DNA of 64,000 nucleotides from Pantoea cypripedii (GCF_011395035.1 NZ_CP024768.1:282586-346585); one strand, 5' to 3'; counted from the stretch's first letter, positions 8,203-17,065 are shown. Program-made: numbers and translations. Notes: generated by a model from the sequence alone, not told the origin.

Positions 8203-8901
8203 ATGTCGTCGAAAACGGCGGACGTAATTGCAGCCGCGCTGCACAGTCGTATTGATGCAGGGGAGTTCGCCAGCGGGCGCTTACCGGCTGAACGCAGCCT
8301 GAGTGAACAATATTCCACTACCCGTATTACCCTGCGTGAAGCGCTGGGACTGCTGGAAGCACAGGGTATTATCTACCGTGAATTGCGGCGTGGATGGTTT
8401 CTGGCACCGCCAAGGCTGGTGTATAACCCGCTGCATCACAGCCATTTTCACGCCATGGCGGCGCAGCAGGGACGTATTGCCAGCACCGAAGTGATTGAGG
8501 CGCGCCAGGTCCCGGTGCTGCCATCGGTAGCGCAACAGTTGCAGCTGGCGGAGGGGGATGATGTTTATCTGATTCGTCGCCTGCGGCGCATTGATGGCCG
8601 TGCGGTGTTGTATGTGGAGCACTACCTTAATCCACATTATTTTCCCGGCCTGCTGGAAGAAGATCTCACTCGCTCCCTGACGGATCTCTACAACCAGCGC
8701 TACGGCATTCGCTACGGCGGTGCGCGCTTTACGATTTTGCCGGGGCCATTGCCCGCTCGCGCAGCGCCTGCGCTAAACGTTGCCAGCGGCACACCGGGAT
8801 TGCTGATCACCCGTATCAACCGTGACCAGCATAAACGGGTGATTGACTGTGACTGTGAATACTGGCGCTACGATGCGCTCTGTGTGGATGTTGATGTCTG
8901 A
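8203..8901 (+). CDS. GntR/UTRA transcriptional regulator, PhnR-like
   Basis: DNA-binding regulator of the GntR/HutC type. It has 232 residues: a winged helix over 1-70 (RLPAERSLSEQYSTTRITLREALGLLEAQGIIYRELRRGW region), then a UTRA ligand-binding domain. It resembles the PhnR regulator of Salmonella 2-aminoethylphosphonate uptake, for example YSTTRITLREAL, RRGWF, DGRAVLYVEHY and a C-terminal DCDCEYWRYD. It is divergent from the ABC/phosphodiesterase operon and is probably its regulator. A GAGG ribosome binding site is 8 bp before the ATG. The effector is unknown. Confidence 0.82.
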   Translation: MSSKTADVIAAALHSRIDAGEFASGRLPAERSLSEQYSTTRITLREALGLLEAQGIIYRELRRGWFLAPPRLVYNPLHHSHFHAMAAQQGRIASTEVIEARQVPVLPSVAQQLQLAEGDDVYLIRRLRRIDGRAVLYVEHYLNPHYFPGLLEEDLTRSLTDLYNQRYGIRYGGARFTILPGPLPARAAPALNVASGTPGLLITRINRDQHKRVIDCDCEYWRYDALCVDVDV

Positions 8902-8907
8902 GTATAT

Positions 8908-8923
8908 TGTGATTTTGATCACA
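8908..8923 (+). promoter_or_regulatory. CRP site upstream of psiE
   Basis: TGTGATTTTGATCACA matches the cAMP-CRP consensus TGTGA-N6-TCACA in both half-sites. It lies 49 bp before psiE. E. coli psiE is known to respond to PhoB (positive) and cAMP-CRP (negative); the CRP part is visible here but no convincing Pho box is. Confidence 0.8.
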
Positions 8924-8971
8924 CTATCGCATGATAGCGCCAGAGATAACGCGTTCTATTAAGGCGAAAAA

Positions 8972-9382
8972 ATGACTGAAAAATCAATGGCGGGGCAACT
9001 GATTGCCAGGGGGCTGCAATGGGTGCTGAACCTGGGGTTGGTGATCCTGGCGATCATTCTGGTGGTGTTTCTCGGTAAAGAAACCATTCATCTGGCGAAT
9101 GTGCTGTTCAGCACTGGCGAACAGGCATCGTCATTTCTGCTGATCGAAGGGATCGTGATCTATTTTCTCTATTTCGAGTTTATCGCGCTGATTGTGAAGT
9201 ATTTCCAGTCGGGCTATCACTTCCCGTTGCGCTACTTTGTCTATATCGGTATTACCGCGATTATTCGCCTGATTATTGTCGACCATAAAAATCCTTTCGA
9301 TACGCTGTGTTATTCGGCGGCGATTCTGATTCTGGTGATTACCTTGTGGCTGGCGAACAGCAACCGCCTGAAACGCGAGTAA
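8972..9382 (+). CDS. psiE: Phosphate-starvation-inducible membrane protein PsiE
   Basis: Small inner-membrane protein of unknown biochemical role, named for phosphate-starvation induction. It has 136 residues, the same as E. coli PsiE, with four hydrophobic spans and the recognisable stretches LGKETIHLANVLF, FEFIALIVKYF, YHFPLRYFVYIGITAIIR and VDHKNPFDTL. ATG start, preceded by TTAAGGCG. It follows the GntR regulator in the same direction, separated by a CRP site, so it probably has its own promoter. Its place beside a Pho-box cluster strengthens the phosphate theme. Confidence 0.92.
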   Translation: MTEKSMAGQLIARGLQWVLNLGLVILAIILVVFLGKETIHLANVLFSTGEQASSFLLIEGIVIYFLYFEFIALIVKYFQSGYHFPLRYFVYIGITAIIRLIIVDHKNPFDTLCYSAAILILVITLWLANSNRLKRE

Positions 9383-9524
9383 TCCACTTCCTCTGGCGGC
9401 GCGGTTTATCGCACGGGTTTTATTTTGCCGTCGTGTGCCGAAAACCGCGCCGTTATCAATTCGTGCAAGCACGCAGCGCCGGTGGTGCGTTACACTGAGG
9501 CACTTTTTTCTGTGGAGTGTTTTT

Positions 9525-10043
9525 ATGTCTCAGGATGCGCTGGCGCAACTGCGCGCGCTGCACTGGTTACCCGCTTCTTCCCCCACGCTTTCAGCCCCTT
9601 TGCTGGACTGGCTTATGGAAGAAGATTCAATGACCCGGCGTTTTGAGCAGCATTGCCAGCAGGTTACCGTTCAGGTGGTGCGTGAAGGTTTTATCCCTGC
9701 CAGCGAGCTGGGGGATGAAGGCCAGCAACTGCCAGAGGACGAACGTTTCTGGCTGCGGGAAATTATCCTGTGTGGTGATGGCATCCCCTGGCTGGCGGGG
9801 CGAACTCTGGTGCCGGAAAGCACGCTCAATGGACCCGAACAGATGCTACAGCAACTTGGCACACGTCCACTGGGTCGTTATCTTTTCGCCTCTTCAACGC
9901 TGACACGCGATTTTATCGAGCCAGGCCAGGTTGATGAATTGTGGGGACGGCGTTCTCGCCTGCGTTTATCAGGCAAGCCACTGTTGTTAACTGAACTGTT
10001 TTTACCTGCGTCGCCGCTGTACCGCGCGCTGGTTAAAGGATAA
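9525..10043 (+). CDS. ubiC: Chorismate pyruvate-lyase
   Basis: Cytoplasmic enzyme converting chorismate to 4-hydroxybenzoate and pyruvate, the first committed step of ubiquinone synthesis. The chosen ATG gives 172 residues (E. coli about 165) beginning MSQDALAQLRALHWLP and follows TGTGGAG; the longer upstream frame lacks similarity. Family landmarks are LLDWLMEEDSMTRRFE, REIILCGDGIPWLAGRTLVP with the active-site region, RPLGRYLF, and WGRRSRL near the end. It is directly upstream of ubiA (5 bp), forming the usual ubiCA operon. Confidence 0.93.
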   Translation: MSQDALAQLRALHWLPASSPTLSAPLLDWLMEEDSMTRRFEQHCQQVTVQVVREGFIPASELGDEGQQLPEDERFWLREIILCGDGIPWLAGRTLVPESTLNGPEQMLQQLGTRPLGRYLFASSTLTRDFIEPGQVDELWGRRSRLRLSGKPLLLTELFLPASPLYRALVKG

Positions 10044-10048
10044 GGATT

Positions 10049-10933
10049 GTGCAAAAGACTCTGGGAATAAATAAATGGCAGGCTTACTGCCGCCTGATGC
10101 GCATTGATAAACCCATTGGCACCTTGCTGTTGTTGTGGCCCACGCTATGGGCGCTGTGGCTATCGGGTATGGCGATCCCGCCGTTATCGGTACTGCTGGT
10201 GTTTGTGTTGGGTGTGATCGTGATGCGTGCTGCGGGTTGTGTGATCAATGACTACGCTGACCGTAAAGTCGATGGGCATGTGAAACGAACTGCCGCCCGA
10301 CCGCTGGCCAGTGGGCTGGTGTCGGAGAAAGAGGCGAAGCTGCTGTTTGTTGGCCTGGCGTTGCTGGCATTTGTACTGGTACTGACCATGAATCGTATGA
10401 CGATTCTGCTGTCTGTTGTCGGGCTGGCATTGGCCTGGGTCTATCCCTTTATGAAGCGCTACACCCATCTGCCCCAGGTCGTTTTGGGAGCGGCATTTGG
10501 CTGGGCGATTCCAATGGGCTGGGCAGCGGTAAGTGAGTCCTTACCTCTTGTCTGCTGGCTGGTGTTCATTGCTAACCTGTGCTGGACCGTCGCATACGAT
10601 ACACAATACGCGATGGTGGACAGGGATGATGATCTGAAGATTGGGGTGAAATCGACGGCGATTCTGTTTGGTCGTTATGACAAGCTGATCATCGGCCTGC
10701 TGCAACTGGCGACGCTGGGTCTGATGGTGGTGGTGGGATTATTGCTGAATCTGAATGGCGCATTTTACTGGTCGCTGCTGCTGGCCGCAGGCTTGTTTGT
10801 CCATCAGCAGAAACTGATTGCCCGGCGTGAGCGTGATCCCTGCTTCCAGGCGTTCCTCAACAATAACTACGTTGGCCTGGTGCTGTTTATTGGCATCCTG
10901 TTGAATACCCTGCCGTTTATTAATTTGATGTAG
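10049..10933 (+). CDS. ubiA: 4-hydroxybenzoate octaprenyltransferase
   Basis: Integral membrane prenyltransferase attaching the polyprenyl tail to 4-hydroxybenzoate. It has 294 residues with a GTG start 5 bp after ubiC and TAAGGA as ribosome binding site. The two Asp-rich prenyl-diphosphate motifs are visible: NDYADRKVDGHVKRT near residue 70 and YDTQYAMVDRDDDLKIG near 190, plus PFMKRYTHLPQVVLG. Multiple membrane spans. Transcription with ubiC ends at a strong hairpin before the convergent plsB. Confidence 0.95.
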   Translation: MQKTLGINKWQAYCRLMRIDKPIGTLLLLWPTLWALWLSGMAIPPLSVLLVFVLGVIVMRAAGCVINDYADRKVDGHVKRTAARPLASGLVSEKEAKLLFVGLALLAFVLVLTMNRMTILLSVVGLALAWVYPFMKRYTHLPQVVLGAAFGWAIPMGWAAVSESLPLVCWLVFIANLCWTVAYDTQYAMVDRDDDLKIGVKSTAILFGRYDKLIIGLLQLATLGLMVVVGLLLNLNGAFYWSLLLAAGLFVHQQKLIARRERDPCFQAFLNNNYVGLVLFIGILLNTLPFINLM

Positions 10934-10950
10934 TAGCGGTATATCAGACG

Positions 10951-10990
10951 AAAAAAAAGCCGTCATCGGTAAAGGATGGCGGCTTTTTTA
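10951..10990. terminator. Bidirectional terminator between ubiA and plsB
   Basis: GCCGTCATC pairs with GATGGCGGC (one wobble) around a short loop, flanked by an A run on the left and a T run on the right. It can therefore serve both the rightward ubiCA transcript and the leftward plsB transcript. Confidence 0.85.
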
Positions 10991-11003
10991 TTTCTGACTG
11001 ACC

Positions 11004-13427
11004 TTAGTCGTGAGCGGTGGCGCTTTCAATCGTCAGGCGCACATCGCTGGTGACCAGCTCTGCCAGCATCTGCCACATAATTTGCGTGCGTTGCACATCG
11101 GCATCGCCGCTGTCGTTGATATAGCCCTCATCACGCAGGGTCATCACCAGCGTCGTGAATACCGCTTTATCAAAGAACTCTGGTGCGTTAATGCCGTGAA
11201 GCACGGACAGGCGCTGCGCCAGCGTGCGGCTCTCTTTCTCCAGCGTGCCACGGTTGATGCCGGGTTTTGCGCTGAGGATAGAGAAGGTAATGGCAAAGCG
11301 CTGTAAGGTTTCACGAATACCGGCTGCCAGCAGCTGAAGGGTACGATAGCGTGCAGCACTCAGCTTCAGCATACCATCCTGTTGGCTAACCAGACCCTGG
11401 CGCACCATTTCGCCACACAGGTCCTGCAGCAAGGCAGGTAACTCTTCGCTGCTCCAGCGCAGGAACAGTTCACTCTTCAGCATTGGATACACCAGGCTTA
11501 CCTGACGCAGTAACTCCGCTTCATCGATTTCCCGGTGCTGCTGCACAATCGCGGCAATCAGTGATGGCATCACCAGCATATGCTGGATGTTGTTGCGGTA
11601 GTAAGTCATCAGTACCGCCTGCTCGCGCGGCAGAATGATGATGTCACCAATGTTGTCCTGCTCGGTCTCAAACTTGTTCATGCCCATGGCGTGATCAAGC
11701 AGCGCTTCAGCATTGAGATCCGGCACGGTGGATTCTGATGAGTAGGGGACATTGCGCAGCAATTGGGTATAGCATTCCAGTTGCTCGATCAGTTGTTCAC
11801 GAGTCAGCGAACGCTGACGCGATGCCAGCAGCGCAGTAACGCACAGATTCATCGCGTTGGCGGCACCGGCTTCGTTAATCCGCACCATCAGACGGTTCGC
11901 AATGTCATTCACTGCGGGGGTCATCCACGCCTGACGCGGTGGTTCAATCGGATCGATGGACTCACGCCATTCCGGCACATGTTTGTTCAGGTAATTCACC
12001 AGCGGCAGCGGTTCGCCGAAGTTGACATAGCCCTGGCCCAGATTGCGCAGCTTACGCAGGCCGTGCACCATCTGCATAAAGCCTTCTTTTTCTTTCACCG
12101 CCCCGCGTAGTTCTTTGGCGTAGGTGCCGACTTCCATCACATGCTCGTAACCAATGTAAATCGGCACGAAGGTAATCGGACGGCTGCTGCCACGCAACAG
12201 GGCCTGTAACGTCATCGACAGGGTGCCGGTTTTCGGATCCAGCAGTCGGCCGGTACGTGAACGCCCGCCCTCGACAAAGTATTCAACCGAGTAGCCGCGA
12301 TTAAACAACTCGCCAAGATATTCACGAAAAACAGTGGAATAGAGCTTGTTGCCTTTGAATGTACGGCGAATAAAGAACGCGCCCAGGCGACGGAAAATCG
12401 GACCCGCAGGCCAGAAGTTAAGATTGATACCGGCAGCGATGTGCGGGGGGACCAGACCCTGGTGGTAAAGCACATAGGAGAGCAGCAGGTAATCCATATG
12501 GCTGCGGTGGCAGGGAACATAGACAAGCTCGTGTCCATCCTGCGCCAGCTGACGCACGCGCTCGCCGCCATTAACGTTGATACCCTGATAGAGACGGCTC
12601 CACATCCATCCCATTACACGGTCAGTGACGCGAATAGCCTCATACGAGAAGTCAGCCGCAATCTCTTCCATCATTTCAATGGCGTTCTGCTGTGCCTTCT
12701 CATGGGAAATCTTTTTGCTGCGTGCTTCATCTTCCACTGCTTTTTCAATAGCTTTGGATTGCAAGAGCTTGTTGAACAGATCCTGACGGGCGGGTAAACG
12801 CGGGCCGATGGCAGCCAAACGCTGGCGGGCAAAGTGAATACGCGCCACGCGGGCCAGCTTTTGTGCAATTGATTTGTCAGTGCCGTGTTCGGAGGCCATC
12901 TGACGCAGCGACACCGTCGGCGAGAAGCGGACAAAGCTGTCGCGGCCATGCCAGAGAATGGCAAAGAACTTCTGAACACCGTTAAGAATGCGCAGATGTG
13001 GCGTCTGTTCGCCCTGTACTTCACGCCCTGGTGCGCGCCCAAACATCACCGACACCGGCAGCATTTGCACATCCAACTCAGGATTGCTGCGATGCAGATC
13101 GAGATAGTCATGAAATAGCTTCACTGACTCCAGATTCGGCACGAAATAAGGGAAAACGCGCGGACCGTCGTGGATAAAGACATAGCGAGGCAACAATGTG
13201 CCATCAATTTCCAGCGGTGTGAGCGGATCTGGCAGATCGTGTTTCAGACACTGCGAACGCAGTGTGAGCAGATCGGCCTTGGAATCGTAAGGCAGCACAT
13301 ATAGGATCGGCCGCGTCGGATCTAACCCATGTTCAGACACAGGATCCGACGGAATAGCCTTACTCTTTACCAAAATGGAGAGTGGTAAATTCAATAATTT
13401 ATAATAAAGTTTACGCCAACCTGACAT
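11004..13427 (-). CDS. plsB: Glycerol-3-phosphate 1-O-acyltransferase
   Basis: Inner-membrane enzyme acylating sn-glycerol-3-phosphate at position 1, the first step of phospholipid synthesis. The chosen ATG gives 807 residues starting MSGWRKLYYKLLNLPLSILV, the same length and start as E. coli PlsB. Acyltransferase motifs are present: CHRSHMDYLL (HX4D, about residue 306), GAFFIRRTFKGNKLY, FVEGGRSRTGRLLDPKTG and PITFVPIYIGYE. The open frame runs 130 codons further upstream, but that part is antisense to dgkA and is rejected. Divergent from dgkA. Confidence 0.96.
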   Translation of the reverse strand: MSGWRKLYYKLLNLPLSILVKSKAIPSDPVSEHGLDPTRPILYVLPYDSKADLLTLRSQCLKHDLPDPLTPLEIDGTLLPRYVFIHDGPRVFPYFVPNLESVKLFHDYLDLHRSNPELDVQMLPVSVMFGRAPGREVQGEQTPHLRILNGVQKFFAILWHGRDSFVRFSPTVSLRQMASEHGTDKSIAQKLARVARIHFARQRLAAIGPRLPARQDLFNKLLQSKAIEKAVEDEARSKKISHEKAQQNAIEMMEEIAADFSYEAIRVTDRVMGWMWSRLYQGINVNGGERVRQLAQDGHELVYVPCHRSHMDYLLLSYVLYHQGLVPPHIAAGINLNFWPAGPIFRRLGAFFIRRTFKGNKLYSTVFREYLGELFNRGYSVEYFVEGGRSRTGRLLDPKTGTLSMTLQALLRGSSRPITFVPIYIGYEHVMEVGTYAKELRGAVKEKEGFMQMVHGLRKLRNLGQGYVNFGEPLPLVNYLNKHVPEWRESIDPIEPPRQAWMTPAVNDIANRLMVRINEAGAANAMNLCVTALLASRQRSLTREQLIEQLECYTQLLRNVPYSSESTVPDLNAEALLDHAMGMNKFETEQDNIGDIIILPREQAVLMTYYRNNIQHMLVMPSLIAAIVQQHREIDEAELLRQVSLVYPMLKSELFLRWSSEELPALLQDLCGEMVRQGLVSQQDGMLKLSAARYRTLQLLAAGIRETLQRFAITFSILSAKPGINRGTLEKESRTLAQRLSVLHGINAPEFFDKAVFTTLVMTLRDEGYINDSGDADVQRTQIMWQMLAELVTSDVRLTIESATAHD

Positions 13428-13553
13428 AGACAACTTCAAGCCTCTTGTTAGCAAAGCGCGGCAAGCATACCAGAAAGTGCCGCGAAGATCTGTGGCTGTG
13501 CCATTCCCGGCTGCCCAGACATTGACGTCAAAACGAGTAAAGGGTTCAACGAC

Positions 13554-13922
13554 ATGGCAAATAACGTCACCGGTATTCTCAGAATAGTAAAAGCTGCCGG
13601 TTATTCCTGGCGGGGATTGCGTGCCGCCTGGCAACATGAAGCGGCGTTTCGCCAGGAGACCATCGCCGCACTGGTGGCGATGGTGGTGGCATGCTGGCTG
13701 GATGTTGACGCCGTTTCCCGTGTGCTGATGATTGGTTCTGTGGTGCTGGTGGTCATTGTCGAGATCATGAATAGTGCCATTGAAGCCGTCGTTGATCGCA
13801 TCGGTCAGGAGCGCCACCCGTTGGCAGGACGCGCTAAGGATATGGGGTCGGCTGCCGTATTGTTGGCTATCTTACTGGCTGTTTTCGTCTGGATCGCGCT
13901 GCTTTGGTCGCATGTGCGATAA
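13554..13922 (+). CDS. dgkA: Diacylglycerol kinase
   Basis: Small trimeric inner-membrane kinase that recycles diacylglycerol, released by osmoregulated glucan synthesis, to phosphatidate. It has 122 residues, as in E. coli, with an N-terminal amphipathic helix (SWRGLRAAWQHEAAFRQE), three membrane spans and the catalytic EIMNSAIEAVVDR stretch around residues 70-82. Divergent from plsB over about 125 bp, the same arrangement as in E. coli, and upstream of lexA. Confidence 0.96.
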   Translation: MANNVTGILRIVKAAGYSWRGLRAAWQHEAAFRQETIAALVAMVVACWLDVDAVSRVLMIGSVVLVVIVEIMNSAIEAVVDRIGQERHPLAGRAKDMGSAAVLLAILLAVFVWIALLWSHVR

Positions 13923-13984
13923 GGATTCCGGATTCATCAACTCGCTGATTTTTCCCTCAGTTTTGGTTTCCATTTCGCCAATAC

Positions 13985-14019
13985 CTGTATATACTCACAG
14001 CGACTGTATAAACAACCAG
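13985..14019 (+). promoter_or_regulatory. Two LexA (SOS) boxes upstream of lexA
   Basis: CTGTATATACTCACAG (13985-14000) and CTGTATAAACAACCAG (14004-14019) both fit CTG-N10-CAG. They are tandem and end 8 bp before the lexA start, the layout known for E. coli lexA autoregulation. Confidence 0.92.
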
Positions 14020-14027
14020 GGGGCGGG

Positions 14028-14642
14028 ATGAAAGCGTTAACCAGCAGGCAGCAACAGGTCTATGATCTGATTCGCGACCATATCAACCAGACGGGCATGC
14101 CGCCAACGCGTGCGGAAATTGCTGCTCAACTGGGCTTCCGCTCACCTAATGCGGCAGAGGAACATCTGAAAGCTCTGGCACGCAAAGGCGTGATTGAAAT
14201 CGTCTCCGGTGCGTCGCGCGGTATTCGTTTATTAATGGAAGAAGAAGCCAGTGAGGGGCTGCCGTTGATTGGCCGTGTCGCTGCCGGTGAACCATTACTG
14301 GCGCAGGAGCACATTGAGGCCCATTACCAGGTGGATGCTAACCTCTTCAAACCTACCGCTGATTTCCTGCTGCGCGTTAGCGGCATGTCGATGAAAGATA
14401 TCGGCATTATGGATGGTGACTTACTGGCGGTACACAAGACTCAGGAAGTGCGTAATGGCCAGGTTGTGGTGGCGCGCATTGATGATGAAGTCACGGTGAA
14501 ACGCTGGAAAAAGCAGGGTGCGATTGTGCAGTTGCTGCCAGAAAACAGCGAATTCCAGCCGATTGTGGTGGATACCCGTGAACAGTCTCTCACCGTTGAA
14601 GGGCTGGCTGTTGGTATCGTGCGCAACGGCGAATGGCTCTGA
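14028..14642 (+). CDS. lexA: LexA repressor
   Basis: Repressor of the SOS regulon; it self-cleaves when RecA-ssDNA filaments form. It has 204 residues (E. coli 202). The N-terminal winged helix covers about 1-70 (PPTRAEIAAQLGFRSPNAAEEHL). The cleavage site Ala86-Gly87 lies in GRVAAGEP, and the catalytic dyad is Ser121 (SGMSMKDIGI) and Lys158 (VTVKRW). ATG start after GGGGGCGGG. Two upstream LexA boxes show autoregulation, and dinF lies downstream as in E. coli. Confidence 0.97.
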   Translation: MKALTSRQQQVYDLIRDHINQTGMPPTRAEIAAQLGFRSPNAAEEHLKALARKGVIEIVSGASRGIRLLMEEEASEGLPLIGRVAAGEPLLAQEHIEAHYQVDANLFKPTADFLLRVSGMSMKDIGIMDGDLLAVHKTQEVRNGQVVVARIDDEVTVKRWKKQGAIVQLLPENSEFQPIVVDTREQSLTVEGLAVGIVRNGEWL

Positions 14643-14734
14643 TCCTTTAAATTCCCTGCTACGGTAGTGCCTTGGTGCTGCCGTGGTTTGATTTGTCAAA
14701 ATAACTGTAGCGCAGCACAAACCGGGACGGGCTG

Positions 14735-16060
14735 ATGCAGCTGTTTTCCCCCTCTGATAAGACACTCTGGCGGCTGGCGCTGCCGATGATCCTCTCGAAT
14801 ATCACGGTGCCATTGCTCGGCGTAGTGGATACCGCAGTGATTGGCCATCTCGACAGCCCGATCTATCTCGGTGGCGTGGCTGTGGGTAGCACAGCAACCA
14901 GTTTCATTTTTATGCTGTTGCTGTTTTTACGCATGAGCACAACCGGACTCACGGCCCAGGCATTTGGTGCCAGCAATAAAATGGCACTGGCGCGTGCGCT
15001 TACCCAACCGCTGCTTATCGCCCTGGTGGCGGGCGTGCTGTTTATTTTGTTACGCACCCCTGTCAGCAATCTGGCGGCTGCGCTAATGGGGGGCAGCGTT
15101 GCGGTTCAGCAACAGGCACAACTGTTTATTCAGATTCGCTGGCTCAGCGCTCCCGCCACGCTGGCTAATCTGGTGCTCCTTGGCTGGCTGTTGGGCGTGC
15201 AGTATGCGCGTGCGCCAGTGGTTTTGCTGGTGGTGGGCAATCTGGTCAATATCCTGCTGGATCTGCTGTTTGTCCTCGGTCTGCATTGGGGAGTGGCAGG
15301 TGCTGCCGCGGCAACGGCGCTGGCTGAATATGTCACGCTGGGCGTCGGGCTATTCATGGTCGCGCGGGTATTAAAACTGCGTGGCATTGATTTTGCTCTG
15401 TTGAAAGCGAGCTGGCGCGGCGGTGCTGCCCGTCTGTTTCGTCTCAATCGCGACATTATGTTGCGCTCCTTTCTGCTGCAAATCTGTTTTGCCTCTTTGA
15501 CGATATTCGGTGCGCGCATTGGACCGGATGTGGTTGCAGTCAACTCGGTTCTGCTGATGTTTCTTACCTTTACCGCCTATGCGCTGGATGGCTTCGCTTA
15601 TGCGGTTGAAGCCTGCTCGGGTGAAGCGGTCGGCGCGAAAGATCGCAGCCAGTTGTTGCTGGTGTGGCACGCGGCCTGCCGCCAGGCGGGTCTGGTGGCG
15701 CTGCTGTTCGCCATGTTGTATGCCTTGTGCGGGGAGCAGATTGTCGGGTTGCTGACTTCGCTGGAGGAACTCCGCGAAGCCGCTGATCGTTACCTGGTGT
15801 GGCAGGTGGTGATGCCATTGGTCGGCGTATGGTGTTATCTGCTGGATGGTATGTTTATCGGCGCGACGCGTGGCAGGGAAATGCGTAACAGCATGGCACT
15901 GGCGGCACTGGGCTATGGCTTGTCGTTGCTCACCTTACCCTGGTTGGGAAATCATGGTTTGTGGCTGGCGGTGACGGTATTTCTGGCATTACGCGGCATC
16001 ACCTTGTGGCTGGTCTGGCGTCGTCACTGGCGTCATGATAGTTGGTTTTTGTTCAGTTAA
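14735..16060 (+). CDS. dinF: MATE-family efflux protein DinF
   Basis: Inner-membrane multidrug/toxin exporter family protein, damage-inducible through the lexA promoter. It has 441 residues and about twelve membrane spans. MATE landmarks are PLLGVVDTAVIGHL near the start, STTGLTAQAFGASN around residue 75 and YALDGFAYAVEACSGEAVGA near 290. ATG start is 92 bp after lexA, consistent with a lexA-dinF operon. E. coli DinF has been linked to oxidative stress and bile salt protection; the natural substrate is unsettled. Confidence 0.93.
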   Translation: MQLFSPSDKTLWRLALPMILSNITVPLLGVVDTAVIGHLDSPIYLGGVAVGSTATSFIFMLLLFLRMSTTGLTAQAFGASNKMALARALTQPLLIALVAGVLFILLRTPVSNLAAALMGGSVAVQQQAQLFIQIRWLSAPATLANLVLLGWLLGVQYARAPVVLLVVGNLVNILLDLLFVLGLHWGVAGAAAATALAEYVTLGVGLFMVARVLKLRGIDFALLKASWRGGAARLFRLNRDIMLRSFLLQICFASLTIFGARIGPDVVAVNSVLLMFLTFTAYALDGFAYAVEACSGEAVGAKDRSQLLLVWHAACRQAGLVALLFAMLYALCGEQIVGLLTSLEELREAADRYLVWQVVMPLVGVWCYLLDGMFIGATRGREMRNSMALAALGYGLSLLTLPWLGNHGLWLAVTVFLALRGITLWLVWRRHWRHDSWFLFS

Positions 16061-16223
16061 CTATGATGTGTTCTGTACAGAATAATCCGTAAGTGTGCTG
16101 GCTTATATTCATTGTCTACTATAATTACCCTTAACAGCGCAATTAAGTAGCGCTTTATATCGGTTTTGCCCATTAGATTTGGGTATGCCGCCAGCCTCAA
16201 TGACAATGACATGGAGCATGGTT

Positions 16224-16436
16224 ATGAACAAAGACGAAGCGAGCGGAAACTGGAAGCAATTCAAAGGGAAAGTGAAAGAAAAATGGGGCAAGCTGACAGA
16301 TGATGATATGACTGTCATCGAAGGGAAACGCGATCAGCTTGTCGGTAAAATTCAGGAACGCTACGGTTACGCAAAAGATCAGGCCGAGCGTGAAGTGAAA
16401 GACTGGGAAGGTCACAACAAGGATTATCGCTGGTAA
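16224..16436 (+). CDS. yjbJ: CsbD-family stress protein YjbJ
   Basis: Small soluble, abundant stationary-phase protein of unknown function. It has 70 residues beginning MNKDEASGNWKQFKGKVKEK and is almost identical to E. coli YjbJ (KLTDDDMTVIEGKRDQLVGK, ERYGYAKDQAE). The ATG at 16224 follows a GGAG; the longer frame from 16179 adds a non-conserved extension and is not used. It keeps its E. coli position between dinF and zur, which are convergent here. Confidence 0.94.
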   Translation: MNKDEASGNWKQFKGKVKEKWGKLTDDDMTVIEGKRDQLVGKIQERYGYAKDQAEREVKDWEGHNKDYRW

Positions 16437-16505
16437 CGGACCCGTTTAAGGACGATGCTCCTAAGCTCCGATCCTGATGATCGGGTTGGCACAGGGATGT
16501 GCCAA

Positions 16506-17027
16506 TTATCCCTTCCGCAACCGCTTTTTCCCCTCAACCTGATGATCGTGATCACAGCTGTCATGATGGGTACAGGCTTCCACTTCCGCACAATTTTCAC
16601 ATAGTCCATGCGCTTCAATCACGCTATGGCGCAACGCAAAACCGGCTTGTTCAGCTAATCCGGAAATGATCTTTTCCACCCCATGCGCATGCTTTTCGCT
16701 CACTGCGGCACAGCGATCGCAAACCAGCATCACTGAGGTGTGCGCGGGTTCATCAAAATGATGGCAAACCACGTAGCTGTTGTTGGATTCCACGCGATGG
16801 ATAAATCCCTGCTCCAGCAGAAAATCCAGTGCACGATAGATGGTTGGTGGCTTTGCCTGGGGTTCACTCACGCGCAGCTGATCCAGTAAATCATAAGCAC
16901 TGATCGATCCATTTTGCTCGGCCATCAGGCGCAGCACTTCGGCACGTTGTGTGGTCAGACGCACGCCGCGTTGCAGGCAAAGCGTTTCAGCCTGGTTCAG
17001 AAGTTGGTCTGGCGACAAATTTGACAT
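16506..17027 (-). CDS. zur: Zinc uptake regulator Zur (Fur family)
   Basis: Zinc-responsive repressor of zinc uptake genes. It has 173 residues (E. coli 171). The N-terminal winged helix includes RLTTQRAEVLRLM and KPPTIYRALDFLLEQGFIHR; metal ligands include the HHFDEPAH stretch, CDRC near residue 103 and CENCAEVEAC near the C-terminus. The tail is rich in His and Cys (CTHHDSCDHDH). ATG start after GGAGAACACTT; an upstream frame extension is unsupported. Convergent with yjbJ. Confidence 0.95.
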   Translation of the reverse strand: MSNLSPDQLLNQAETLCLQRGVRLTTQRAEVLRLMAEQNGSISAYDLLDQLRVSEPQAKPPTIYRALDFLLEQGFIHRVESNNSYVVCHHFDEPAHTSVMLVCDRCAAVSEKHAHGVEKIISGLAEQAGFALRHSVIEAHGLCENCAEVEACTHHDSCDHDHQVEGKKRLRKG

Positions 17028-17047
17028 AAGTGTTCTCCGGGTAGCGA

Positions 17048-17065
17048 GTGATGTTATTTTATCAC
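17048..17065 (-). promoter_or_regulatory. Possible Zur/AT-rich palindrome upstream of zur
   Basis: GTGAT and ATCAC arms enclose an AT-rich centre containing GTTATTTTAT, distantly like the Zur box core TGTTATAnnATAACA. It is 21 bp before the zur start, so autoregulation is possible. The match is only moderate. Confidence 0.35.

Noticed and set aside
9394..9413. Degenerate REP-like GGCGCGGTTTATCGC between psiE and ubiC
   Set aside because: Lacks GTAG and the stem is imperfect; may be a decayed copy but cannot be supported.
13428..13817. 130-codon N-terminal extension of plsB
   Set aside because: The part before MSGWRK is antisense to dgkA and unlike PlsB of E. coli.
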